NCBI GenBank assembly: GCA_903951425.1 | Contig: CAJBBX010000083.1 | Coordinates: 53,394 to 117,393, forward strand | Direction of reading: 5' to 3' | Source: an uncultured Chthonomonas sp. | GTDB taxonomy: Bacteria > Armatimonadota > Chthonomonadetes > Chthonomonadales > CAJBBX01 | Length of the DNA stretch: 64,000 nucleotides | Shown: positions 36,368 through 44,419 of the stretch, in pieces | How the letters are laid out: every line of letters starts with the position of its first letter | Position numbering within the stretch: the stretch's first letter is position 1 | Program-made: the position numbers and the translations under genes | Notes under the pieces: generated by a model | What the model saw: the letters and a program-made list of their open reading frames with translations, nothing else | The model's database searches: none | What the model was told of the DNA's origin: nothing

Positions 36368-38566
36368 CTACGCGTCGATCACAGCGAATTTCCAGTAGTC
36401 GTAGCTGTAGACCGGGCTGGGGCAGTCATACTGCCAGTCGGCTGGGCCGAAGCCGCCGTCGCCTCCTGCGGGGCTGAAGGCTCGGCTGTTGACCCTCAGC
36501 GAGAAGTCGTAGGCGCCCTGCAGGCTTGCGGCGCCCAGAGTGAAGATCGCGGACCGCGTGATGTTGTTGTCGAACGGTCCCGTGTGCCAGTGGGTGTAGG
36601 GGCTCTGCGAGACGCCTGCCACGGACGCCGGAGAGGCCGGGTCCGACCAGGCCGTCGGGGCCAGCTGGTTCAGCGCCCCGCCGCCGCATCCGGTGCCCCA
36701 CAGGATCATGTCGCGCAGGTGCAGCGCGGATGCCTGGTAGGTCACCCGGAACTCAAGCCCGACGCCGTGCGGCCGATGGACGATGGCGCACGTCCTGGAT
36801 AGGGCCGGATGGCCGTTCCAGCCGGTTTCGCCGGCAGAGCGCCAGCGGATCTCCGCGATCATCGCCGTGGGAGCGGTGTTGTCGACGTAGAGCCGCACCG
36901 GCGACGTCTGCGAGCCCGCGATGAGCGCCTTGCCGGCTGTGGCGAACTCCATCTGGACCTTGTAGACGCCCGGCGCTCCCGAGGGCCAGTTCAGCAGGAG
37001 CCGCGCCGGCATCCACCCGGCGGCCACGGGGAGGATGTCGTACCAGCCGTTGGCGTCCGGAGTGACCGTGAGGCCCTCCAGGTGCCCCGGCGCTCCGACC
37101 CAGCGCCAGAGCGGCCACGTGAGGTCCTTGAAGACGACCGACGCGCTCTCGACCCCGCCCGGCGGCTGGTGCGTGTAGCGCAGGCGGTAGTACTTAGCGC
37201 TCTCGCGCTCGTTGCATCCGTAGAGCTGGAGGACGCCTGTGAACGGCGCGGTGGAAGCCGTGCCGAGCGGAGGCTCGATCGCGGGATCGGCCGTCGCGTG
37301 CGGCGGGTTCGGCCGCTGGGCGTATCCCGTTCCGTTGTCGATGTAGGGTGCGGCGCTGGGCAGGTTATGCAGCGGGTACAGGCCTGCGAGCACGATGGCC
37401 GGGGTCTTGCAGGGCACCTCGACCTCGCCGCACATCGGGCTGTCCGCCGGGACCGGCGACGCGATCGCCACCGGAGACGCGATGATCTTCACGTCCGGAA
37501 TGGAGCCGGAGTCCCACCGGACGTCGCCGAACCCTTCGGAGTAGATGGTCTCGAGGTCGCCGTCGCCGTCCACATCCTGGCTCACCTTGATGGTGATGTC
37601 CGGCACGTCCAGGATGCGTTGCCATACCGGCACGATGTGCGTATGGCACCGGATGAACGGGCCGATCCATCGGTTGGCATCGACCTTGCCGAGAAGGTCG
37701 GCGATCTCACCAGCGACCCCGAGCGCCTCGGCGATTGGAGCCGCCGCGCCCTTGATCCGCGTCACGGCCAGCGCGTCGGGCATGGGGGGCGGTATGGGAG
37801 CCGCGAACGCCGGCTGGTCGAGCGTCGATGAACGAACCGCGGCGCGTGTCCCCGCCTTCAGCACCGGCGCCGCACGAAGCCCGGCGACCTGCTCCCTGCC
37901 GAGCAGGGGCTCCAGATGCTGCAGCACCGTCTCGTTGAGGAACGGTAGCGGGTCGGGATCGGGGCCCGGCCATCGGATCGGGGGCCATGGACCGGGCTGC
38001 GGGATCAGCTCGGGCGGGATCACATGCTCGATGATATCCCAGATCGTCGGCTTGCGGAACATGACCGGGTAGCAGTGGCGAACCGCCCGCCATCGGAGCA
38101 CCCAGTCGATGTCGAACGACGGCACCCAGATGCAGAACCGGCCGCAGGCGTCGGTGGTCGTGGTTCCGATGACCTCGCGGTGGCTCCAGAAGGGGAAGTG
38201 CCAGACCCACGGGTGGCCGGGGGGTGCGAACGCGAGGAAGTGGCAGTCGGTGTCCTCAACCTCGACCGTGGCATGGGGCACGGGGTAATCGACCCCGGTG
38301 GCCGGGTCCTTCTTGACGACCTGCCCGCAGACGCGTCGGAAACGCAGCAGGTCGGGATCGATGCGCCACTTGAACTTCTCGGCGATCTGCCCGATCGTGC
38401 CCTCTCTGATCTCGGCCACCGGCAACCCGGCCATCGAGGCCAGCCTCGCGGCCTGTGCTTTGGTGATCCTCGTAGAGTCGGGTGAGACTGGACTGGTCTG
38501 GGCGGTCCCGTTGGCGGCGCCGTCCCTGCCGGCTGCGGAGAGCGCTTTCGTGTCGGTCTTGCTCAT
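36368..38566 (-). CDS. Large uncharacterised protein with a carboxypeptidase-regulatory-like domain
   Basis: A 732-residue protein without a signal peptide. Residues ~80-180 (VCGQVVKKDPATGVDYPVPHATVEVEDTDC continuing to TTTTDACGRFCIWVPSFDID, read as separate strands) fit a transthyretin or CarboxypepD-regulatory sandwich. The middle contains TIKVSQDVDGDGDLETIYSE, with a D-x-D-G-D-G-D calcium-type loop, and two Ig-like regions near the C-terminus (RLYVDNTAPTAMIAEIRW). I do not recognise the family. The ATG at 38566 lies after two GGAG elements; the longer open frame upstream lacks similarity. It heads the unit with the DUF1360 and phage-type small genes, so a structural or surface-assembly role is possible. 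Confidence 0.5.
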   Translation of the reverse strand: MSKTDTKALSAAGRDGAANGTAQTSPVSPDSTRITKAQAARLASMAGLPVAEIREGTIGQIAEKFKWRIDPDLLRFRRVCGQVVKKDPATGVDYPVPHATVEVEDTDCHFLAFAPPGHPWVWHFPFWSHREVIGTTTTDACGRFCIWVPSFDIDWVLRWRAVRHCYPVMFRKPTIWDIIEHVIPPELIPQPGPWPPIRWPGPDPDPLPFLNETVLQHLEPLLGREQVAGLRAAPVLKAGTRAAVRSSTLDQPAFAAPIPPPMPDALAVTRIKGAAAPIAEALGVAGEIADLLGKVDANRWIGPFIRCHTHIVPVWQRILDVPDITIKVSQDVDGDGDLETIYSEGFGDVRWDSGSIPDVKIIASPVAIASPVPADSPMCGEVEVPCKTPAIVLAGLYPLHNLPSAAPYIDNGTGYAQRPNPPHATADPAIEPPLGTASTAPFTGVLQLYGCNERESAKYYRLRYTHQPPGGVESASVVFKDLTWPLWRWVGAPGHLEGLTVTPDANGWYDILPVAAGWMPARLLLNWPSGAPGVYKVQMEFATAGKALIAGSQTSPVRLYVDNTAPTAMIAEIRWRSAGETGWNGHPALSRTCAIVHRPHGVGLEFRVTYQASALHLRDMILWGTGCGGGALNQLAPTAWSDPASPASVAGVSQSPYTHWHTGPFDNNITRSAIFTLGAASLQGAYDFSLRVNSRAFSPAGGDGGFGPADWQYDCPSPVYSYDYWKFAVIDA

Positions 38567-38978
38567 GGCTCCGAGCCTCCTGTGGGAGGAATGGCTGCGC
38601 CGGCGGTCTCTGCCGATCGCATCGGTCACAGCCGGGTTGAGGCTGGCGGCCGACGGCAGGCGCCACACGGTGGCAGTGGCTTCCTGTCGTTGCCGGTCGT
38701 CAGGTCGTTCCGTTCCGTACGTGCTGAGGTCAGATGTCCTGCTGATCGAGATCAGAGCGGCTAGAGCGATATGTTGAAACAGCTCAGACCATACTACGCA
38801 GTCCGACCGCACGGGAATGGCTACATAAGTCCCCGAATGGGAGTTGGCTAGGTACCGGGGGGCTTGTTGCTGTCGTCTGCCCGGATACGAGCCGAGCCCT
38901 GTGCACGGGTACACACAGGAGATCGGCGGCGGGCGGCGAACCATTGGCTCGAGCCAATCCCCCACGGAGCCACCGCCC
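38567..38978. other. 412-bp divergent intergenic region
   Basis: It lies between the large minus-strand gene and the plus-strand deacetylase-like gene. Apart from a perfect palindrome near its right end I see no gene, tRNA or strong promoter. Confidence 0.5.
38943..38958. promoter_or_regulatory. Perfect LacI-type palindrome
   Basis: ATTGGCTCGAGCCAAT is a perfect 16-bp palindrome with central CG, 20 bases before the ATG at 38979. Its TTGGC half-site start matches the palindrome at 9632, so both could be read by one LacI-family sugar repressor. At this position it would block transcription or translation start. Confidence 0.45.
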
Positions 38979-41000
38979 ATGACCGCCACTGCCTGCCACG
39001 CCGTCCTGACCGCGCTGATGCTTGCGGGCGCCCTCCTCTGTGCCGTGCGGCCGGTGGCCGCTGCGCCGAGGATGGAGCCCAAGTTCTGCAACTTGATCTT
39101 CGCAGACACGGAATCGGACCAGACCGGGCTGCGGCGCTTCATCGACGGCGCACGGGCGCGCAAGCTGGAGGGGCGCCTTAAGCTGACGCTGTTGCTCCAT
39201 TCCGACACCGCCCGGGCCGACAAATCTGGCAGTCGGGCCTTCTACCGAGAGATGGCGGACCAGGGCCACGAGATCGGCGTCTTCTTCGCCGATGCCCGGC
39301 CCATCGTAGCCGCCTGGCTGGGGCTGCCCGAGGAGCGCATCACGACGGTGGGCTTCCAGCTCTTCGGCGACGTGGACGTCGAGGAGCAGGCTCGGGCTAC
39401 GCAGCGAGGGTTCACGGCATCGGTGAACGCATGCATCGAGGGCGACTCGTTCGTGGAGGAGCGCTGGGACATACCGCATAACTGGGAGGGCGCGCCCTAC
39501 CTGCCCTACTGGGTGCAGTGGGACGCCGCGAGGCCCGAGACGACGGCCCGCGTGAACCGCGAACTGACGAAGCGGCGGGCCACGCTGGAGTTGCAGTGGG
39601 CCACGCGCACCATGTGGCACAACTACGACCGCATCTGCCTGCCCCAGTGCTTCCACTTCGGCGAGCCCGTGAAGCACAGCCAGTGGCCCATCCAGCAGCT
39701 TTCGCGGCGCGGCGACATCGGATGGTGGAAGGCGGAGGTGGCCGAGCTGGAGGCCAACCTGGCCGCCGGGCGCACGCCGCTGCTCTATCTGAACACCGCG
39801 TCCGAGGCCAACGTCTTCGTGCCAGGCGGCCCCTGGACGCCTATGCTGGATACCGACGAGGCGCTGGAGTGCGCGCTGGACCTTGCGGAGTACCTGATCC
39901 AGCGGGGCTGGCAACTTGTGACCGTGCAGCAGTTCGTGGACTGGTTCTCGGCCCGGTGGCCCTGCCCGTCGGCGCCGTCGGCCGCCTACCTGATGAAGGA
40001 CACGCTGGCCGGCCTGGTGGACAAGCAGGGCCTGGCTATCCCGTCGCATGGGCGGTTGCTCCACGCCGAGACGCGCCATTTCCAGGTGATCGACCATGAG
40101 AACCGCATGTCGCCGGAGATGGTGGTGGCCTACGACCTCGCCACCCCGAACCTGCTGCGCGGCGGGTACACCTTCGGCGACCCGGCGGTACACGGTGCGG
40201 GCCAGAACCCCGGCCAGTATGCGGCCACTACAGGCAACGCGCTCTTCTGGAGCCCCTCGCCTCCGCTGGCCAACGCCAAGGGCGAGCCCTTCTACCATGT
40301 CAACAAGCCCGCGGCGGCCCGCGACCGCACTTTCACCCTCTACGTCGGCGATGAGTGGGCGCCATACCAGTTCGCGGCGGCCCGCTTCACCCGGGTGCGA
40401 CGGATCGGCTCCGAAGTGCGCTGGACCAAGGAGATGGCCCGGCCCGTGGCGGGGTCCGACGTGCGGCTGCGCATGACGCATCGACTGGTGGGAGAGCAGC
40501 ATCGGGTGCGCGTGGAGGTGCTGGGCAAGGGCGCCCTGGACAAGCCAGTCCGGCTCCGCCTGAGCCCCATGTTCCATCAGGGCTGGGACCGCGACTACCG
40601 CCGGGAGGCTCCGCCCTCGGACTCTATCGCCGATCCGGCTACGGCCGGCCAGGAGCGCAACGTCTTTGGCCATGCGGCGGGGGTGGAGTTCGCCTATTCG
40701 GAGAGCAACGCGGAGCGCACCGTTCGGCGTGTACCGCTGCCCCGCGGAGCGTGCCGCATCGGCTTGTTCAACCGGAACCCGGGCCACGCGCCGGGGTCGC
40801 CGGGATGGACCGTCGACGACAACCCCGACATGAACCGCGGCGTCACCCTATCCCTTCGCGCCGAGCGGGGAGCCTCCGTGGCGTTCATCGACGAGCCGGG
40901 CCCGGGCAAGTACGTCACGGTGGAAGTGGAGTTCGGCGCCCATCGCGCGGGACAAGCGTACGAGTTCACGTTCACATACCGGCATGGGGATGTGAGGTGA
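38979..41000 (+). CDS. Secreted polysaccharide-deacetylase-like protein
   Basis: A 673-residue protein with a signal peptide (LTALMLAGALLCAVRPVAAAP). The first half (LTLLLHSDTAR, FYREMADQGHEIGVFFAD, WDIPHNWEGAPYLPYWVQWD) resembles the NodB/polysaccharide deacetylase barrel, but the H-x-x-x-H metal motif is not obvious. The second half is beta-rich with possible carbohydrate-binding sandwiches (AGSDVRLRMTHRLVGEQHRV, RGVTLSLRAERGA). The function is uncertain: it may deacetylate or simply bind a polysaccharide. The ATG at 38979 starts the signal peptide. It is transcribed alone, upstream of the toxin-antitoxin remnants. Confidence 0.45.
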   Translation: MTATACHAVLTALMLAGALLCAVRPVAAAPRMEPKFCNLIFADTESDQTGLRRFIDGARARKLEGRLKLTLLLHSDTARADKSGSRAFYREMADQGHEIGVFFADARPIVAAWLGLPEERITTVGFQLFGDVDVEEQARATQRGFTASVNACIEGDSFVEERWDIPHNWEGAPYLPYWVQWDAARPETTARVNRELTKRRATLELQWATRTMWHNYDRICLPQCFHFGEPVKHSQWPIQQLSRRGDIGWWKAEVAELEANLAAGRTPLLYLNTASEANVFVPGGPWTPMLDTDEALECALDLAEYLIQRGWQLVTVQQFVDWFSARWPCPSAPSAAYLMKDTLAGLVDKQGLAIPSHGRLLHAETRHFQVIDHENRMSPEMVVAYDLATPNLLRGGYTFGDPAVHGAGQNPGQYAATTGNALFWSPSPPLANAKGEPFYHVNKPAAARDRTFTLYVGDEWAPYQFAAARFTRVRRIGSEVRWTKEMARPVAGSDVRLRMTHRLVGEQHRVRVEVLGKGALDKPVRLRLSPMFHQGWDRDYRREAPPSDSIADPATAGQERNVFGHAAGVEFAYSESNAERTVRRVPLPRGACRIGLFNRNPGHAPGSPGWTVDDNPDMNRGVTLSLRAERGASVAFIDEPGPGKYVTVEVEFGAHRAGQAYEFTFTYRHGDVR

Positions 41001-41094
41001 GGCGGAGGTGGATGGGCTCACCAACACGGCCCGAGCCGTCCAGCTCGGGTGGGGTACCAGGGCAGGAATCCTACATACCTCATCGGACGCCACC

Positions 41095-41411
41095 ATGAAG
41101 AAGCTGATGTTCGTCGGGGCCAGCCAGGATGATCTGCGCGACTTCCCTTCGGAGGCGCGGCGCCAGGCCGGGTTCGAGCTGTTCGCGTCCAGCTGGGCCT
41201 CTCGCCGTCGGACTGGAAGCCCATGGATGCAGTCGCGCCTGGCGTCCGCGAACTGCGCCTGCATGTGCTCGGGGAATGGCGTGTGGTCTACGTTGCGGCG
41301 CTTGCCGACGCGGTCTATGTGCTGCACTGCTTCCGCAAGAGGGCTCGAAAGACACCGCAGGCCGAGCTGGAGTTGGCTCGCCGGCGTTACCGGCAGATAG
41401 GGGATCGATGA
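41095..41411 (+). pseudogene. HigB/Gp49-type toxin, frameshifted by one base
   Basis: The first frame gives MKKLMFVGASQDDLRDFPSE and RRQAGFELF. The homology then continues in another frame as VQLGLSPSDWKPMDAVAP, GVRELRLHVLGEWRVVY and LHCFRKRARKTPQAELELAR. Together they form a normal ~105-residue phage-Gp49-like/HigB RNase toxin. Inserting one C between 41184 and 41185 (TTCGCG to TTCCGCG) restores ELFRVQLGL. As written the toxin is inactive. Its stop overlaps the antitoxin start as ATGA. Confidence 0.8.
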
Positions 41412-41713
41412 TGGACGAACCTATGGTTGAGTCCAGCGGCAACGTGTTTGCGGACCTCGGCTTCGCCCCCGATGAGGCGGCCGTCCTGCAGATGAGGGCA
41501 GCCCTTATGAGCGACCTCCGCGAGTACCTGAGCGCCACTGGGATGACACACGACCAGGCGGCCTCGGCGTTGCATCTCACCCGATCGCGCGTCGGCGACC
41601 TTGTGGCGGGTCGGTGGGAGAAGTTCAGCCTTGAGTCGCTAGTCTCGCTTGAAGGCCAGGCTCTCAAGGCCCGTAACCCTCCAGTTCGCCTGACGTGCAT
41701 ATCCCTACGGTAG
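41408..41713 (+). CDS. HigA-type XRE-family antitoxin
   Basis: A 101-residue helix-turn-helix protein. SGNVFADLGFAPDEAAVLQMRAAL is the usual opening of the HigA2/XRE antitoxins that pair with Gp49-like toxins; LREYLSATGMTHDQAASALHLTRSRVGDLVAGRW is the DNA-binding part. It neutralises the toxin and represses the operon in known systems. It overlaps the toxin stop by four bases (ATGA). With the toxin frameshifted, the antitoxin is either a leftover or protects against related toxins elsewhere. The last ~15 residues (RNPPVRLTCISLR) look non-homologous. Confidence 0.8.
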   Translation: MMDEPMVESSGNVFADLGFAPDEAAVLQMRAALMSDLREYLSATGMTHDQAASALHLTRSRVGDLVAGRWEKFSLESLVSLEGQALKARNPPVRLTCISLR

Positions 41714-41867
41714 CTGTCCGTGATCGGCCGTGCCTGCCCAACGTGGCCGGCCGCGACAGGGCCTGGGCGAGCCGGTTAACCCAGAGAAGACGATAGAATC
41801 GGTCGTGGGCCGCTACCATGGCGACCGGCAGGTCCCGACAACCGTGTCGTCGGAAGGAGGCGCTCCG

Positions 41868-42199
41868 ATGACCTGCACAATAGACATCACCAGGGAGCAA
41901 GAGGAGGCCGTGCGGCTCAGGGCGTCCCACCTTGGCCTTGACCTGGCAGGCTATCTGGCTCGCTTGATCGATGCCGATACCGGGCGCGCCGGCGACGAGG
42001 CCAGCCGGCAAGCCTGCAGCTGATCCGTCTGTGGCAGGCCGAGGATGACGCCATGCCGGCCCAAGAGGCCGAGCAGGCAGAGGCTGACTGGCGGGAGCTA
42101 CAGGCCGGGCTGAACGCGAACCGGGCCGCCACCGGCGAGAGACCCCTGTTCCCGTGGCACGCAGCGTGGTATTGGACACGGGGCCTCTCGGTCTGGTGA
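41868..42199 (+). pseudogene. VapB-like antitoxin, frameshifted
   Basis: The frame from ATG 41868 (AAGGAGG 7 bases upstream) gives TCTIDITREQEEAVRLRA and LGLDLAGYLARLIDADTG, a typical antitoxin N-terminus. It ends early at 42023 with RQACS. One base later the homology continues as LQLIRLWQAEDDAMPAQEA and LNANRAATGERPLFP, the conserved tail of these antitoxins. A single missing C (GCCCTG to GCCTG) accounts for the break. The product as written would be 51 residues and lack the toxin-neutralising end. Confidence 0.7.
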
Positions 42200-42412
42200 C
42201 GCAGCGCCGGGGCAAGTCCTACGGCGCAGTTCTGAGCGCAGACACGTGCCTCAGGTCTGCCGACTGCGGCACGGGATGCCCTCGACGCCGAAATCATCCT
42301 GGCGGCTCAGGTGACGCTGTTGGCCGCTCCCGATGCCGTGGTAGCTACTTCCAACCCGGCTCATCCGGACCGCTTTGTTGACTCTCAGGAGTGGTCCGAC
42401 ATCGACCCGTAG
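42154..42412 (+). pseudogene. VapC PIN-domain toxin remnant with internal deletion and frameshift
   Basis: From GTG 42154 the frame reads ARSVVLDTGPLGLVTQRRGK, the first strand and catalytic Asp of a PIN-domain RNase. After about 35 codons the C-terminal homology appears in another frame: LPTAARDALDAEIILAAQ, then VVATSNPAHPDRFVDSQEW. The ~40 residues that normally separate the two parts are missing. This is a decayed toxin next to a frameshifted antitoxin, so the whole module is probably dead. Confidence 0.7.
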
Positions 42413-42427
42413 GCCCTCTTCCCCCTC

Positions 42428-44155
42428 CTACTTCGCCACCATCTGGGCCTTGAAGACCTGGATGCCCAGCGTGCGGTCGTCGTTGGCGGTGGCCGTCTTG
42501 CCGGGCACCCAGGCCTTCACGGTGATCTTGAGCTCCGCCTCCGCCTTTCCGGCGGTGAGCGCCTTGGGGATGCGGAACTTCAGTTCCTGCGCGCCGGCCT
42601 TGTCAAGCTTCACGCTCTCGCCGCCCACGATGGCCACGAGGTTGGTCGGGTCGGCCTTGGTGACCGATACCCATAGCGTCAGCTCGTAGTCTGTATCAGG
42701 CAGCACGGGCAGGCGCAGGCCCGCCTGAGCCATACTCCAACGATAGCCCTTGGCGCCGCCGGGGCCGTTCGGCGAAGGCTCGGGGCCGTTCCATTGGCCG
42801 GTGAGGTACTCGTCGCTGTCACCCAGGCCCAACTCGATGGAGTAGGCCTTTGAGGCGGCCAGCGGCGAGGGGTAGGGTTCGTTGTCGCGGATGATGGCCT
42901 TCTGAGCCGGGTCCTCGATCAGCACGCCGTTGGAGCCGTTGTTGCCGGTGATGATGGCGTGGCGCACGCCCGCGCCGAGCCGGATGCCCAGCTTGCCCAC
43001 GAAACTGCTGCCCTGCACCTGTAGCCGGCCCGAGCGCGCATCAATGGCGGGCAGGCCCTCAGCCTTGGCGTCCCATCCGCTGAAGTAGCACCCCGTGAAG
43101 CCCACGAACGAGCGGCCGCGCAGGTCGGCGACGGTGCGGAAGCTGCCCCAGTAGTTGCAGTTTACCAACCGCACCTGGCCGGTACAGGTCTCGCTAACCA
43201 CCAGGCCCCGGGGGTTCGTGCCGTTGAACGAGACGAACTGGCCGTTGGTGATGAGCAGGCCCATGGGCTGCACCTGGTCAACCTGCACCGCCACCTGCGA
43301 TGCGTCGGACCCATTCCCGGTGAACTGGCCGTTGCAGGCGCCCGCCTTCGTCTCGATGAAGCGGTAGCCGATGTTGGTGGGGAAGACGAAGTTGTTCGTC
43401 ACGAACTCCCAGTCGGTGCGGCCGAAGACGAAGGCCTCGAGGTTCTTCCACATGAACTCGAAGACAGGTTCCCAGGCGCCGCCCACAGAGGGGTCTGACC
43501 ACCAGTGGCAGTGGAACTGAACGTTTTCGACCCGGCCGATATCGCTGCAGGCGTCGATGAAGATGCCGCGCCGGAGAGCGCATCCGTAGACGCTCCGTAT
43601 GCGGTGCCGCACGTTGCCCTCAGGCCCAACCCGGATGGCGTTGTAGCTGTTGATCAGCGTGACGTTCTCCACGGTGTTGTCGCCGCCCTGCAGGTGGAAG
43701 GTCCAGGAGTAGGGCCGAATGGCCGTGGGCTTCTGCTCGGGGTAGTAGACCGTGAGGCCCTGAACCGTGGAGCAGTCGCCCATCTCGAAGAGCGCCGGAC
43801 CGTCCTCCTTGTCGCGCCCGCCCGTTGCGAGGACCACGCTGCCCAGCAGCGGCTTGATGTAGAGCGGCGCCACCGCGACGCCCACCAGGGCCACGCCGGG
43901 CTTCACGCTCAGGCTGCCGGACACCAGGTACTTGCCCGCCGCCAGCCGCACCTGTCCGCCCTTCTCGGCGGCCTTGTCGATGGCGGCCTGGATGGCCTTG
44001 GTGCAGTCGGTGACGCCGTCGGCTTTGGCGCCGAACGCCTCCGCTTCGTAGGTGCCGCCCAGCGCCGGCGGCGCCGGGGCAGGAGGCGCCTGCTGCGCCG
44101 AACACGGCGCGAGCGAGGCGAGTGCGAGTGCGAGGATAAGCACGGTTGCGGTCAT
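42428..44155 (-). CDS. Secreted pectate-lyase-3/GH55-like beta-helix protein
   Basis: A 575-residue protein with a signal peptide (LILALALASLAPCSAQ). FGAKADGVTDCTKAIQAAID and VRLAAGKYLVSGSLSVKPGV are the start of the pectate_lyase_3 parallel beta-helix (G-A-x-G-D-G-x-x-D-x-x-A-I-x-x-A). Helical turns continue through IRSVYGCALRRGIFIDAC and LRLVNCNYWGSF-like steps. The C-terminal ~150 residues form a separate beta-rich domain (YELTLWVSVTKADP). Members cut pectin, polygalacturonate or beta-1,3-glucan; catalytic residues cannot be assigned here. GGAGG lies 8 bases before the ATG. It is divergent from the RCC1 gene. Confidence 0.75.
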   Translation of the reverse strand: MTATVLILALALASLAPCSAQQAPPAPAPPALGGTYEAEAFGAKADGVTDCTKAIQAAIDKAAEKGGQVRLAAGKYLVSGSLSVKPGVALVGVAVAPLYIKPLLGSVVLATGGRDKEDGPALFEMGDCSTVQGLTVYYPEQKPTAIRPYSWTFHLQGGDNTVENVTLINSYNAIRVGPEGNVRHRIRSVYGCALRRGIFIDACSDIGRVENVQFHCHWWSDPSVGGAWEPVFEFMWKNLEAFVFGRTDWEFVTNNFVFPTNIGYRFIETKAGACNGQFTGNGSDASQVAVQVDQVQPMGLLITNGQFVSFNGTNPRGLVVSETCTGQVRLVNCNYWGSFRTVADLRGRSFVGFTGCYFSGWDAKAEGLPAIDARSGRLQVQGSSFVGKLGIRLGAGVRHAIITGNNGSNGVLIEDPAQKAIIRDNEPYPSPLAASKAYSIELGLGDSDEYLTGQWNGPEPSPNGPGGAKGYRWSMAQAGLRLPVLPDTDYELTLWVSVTKADPTNLVAIVGGESVKLDKAGAQELKFRIPKALTAGKAEAELKITVKAWVPGKTATANDDRTLGIQVFKAQMVAK

Positions 44156-44419
44156 GGCTCCAGCCTCCTTGGGCGGCGACGGCGCGGTCCCGGGTGGACG
44201 AATCTGCCCAGACCATAGGTTCGCCGGAGCTACTCACCCCTCCTGCATGTACCACAAGCAGGACTTTGGTCCACATGACGTCGTGTATCAGGCTCCTGTG
44301 CCCCTACCTCCACGTAGGTGCGAGGCGTAGGATTATCCGGGGTGTGAGTGCCCCACCGCTCGACTGCGGCTTGGCCGCTCATTTCGATCAGGCGTACATC
44401 TGCATTCAGGAGGCTTGTG

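Noticed and set aside
35765..42412. Integrated prophage
   Set aside because: Only small phage-type proteins and a phage-related toxin family are present; there is no integrase, terminase, portal, capsid or attachment-site pair.
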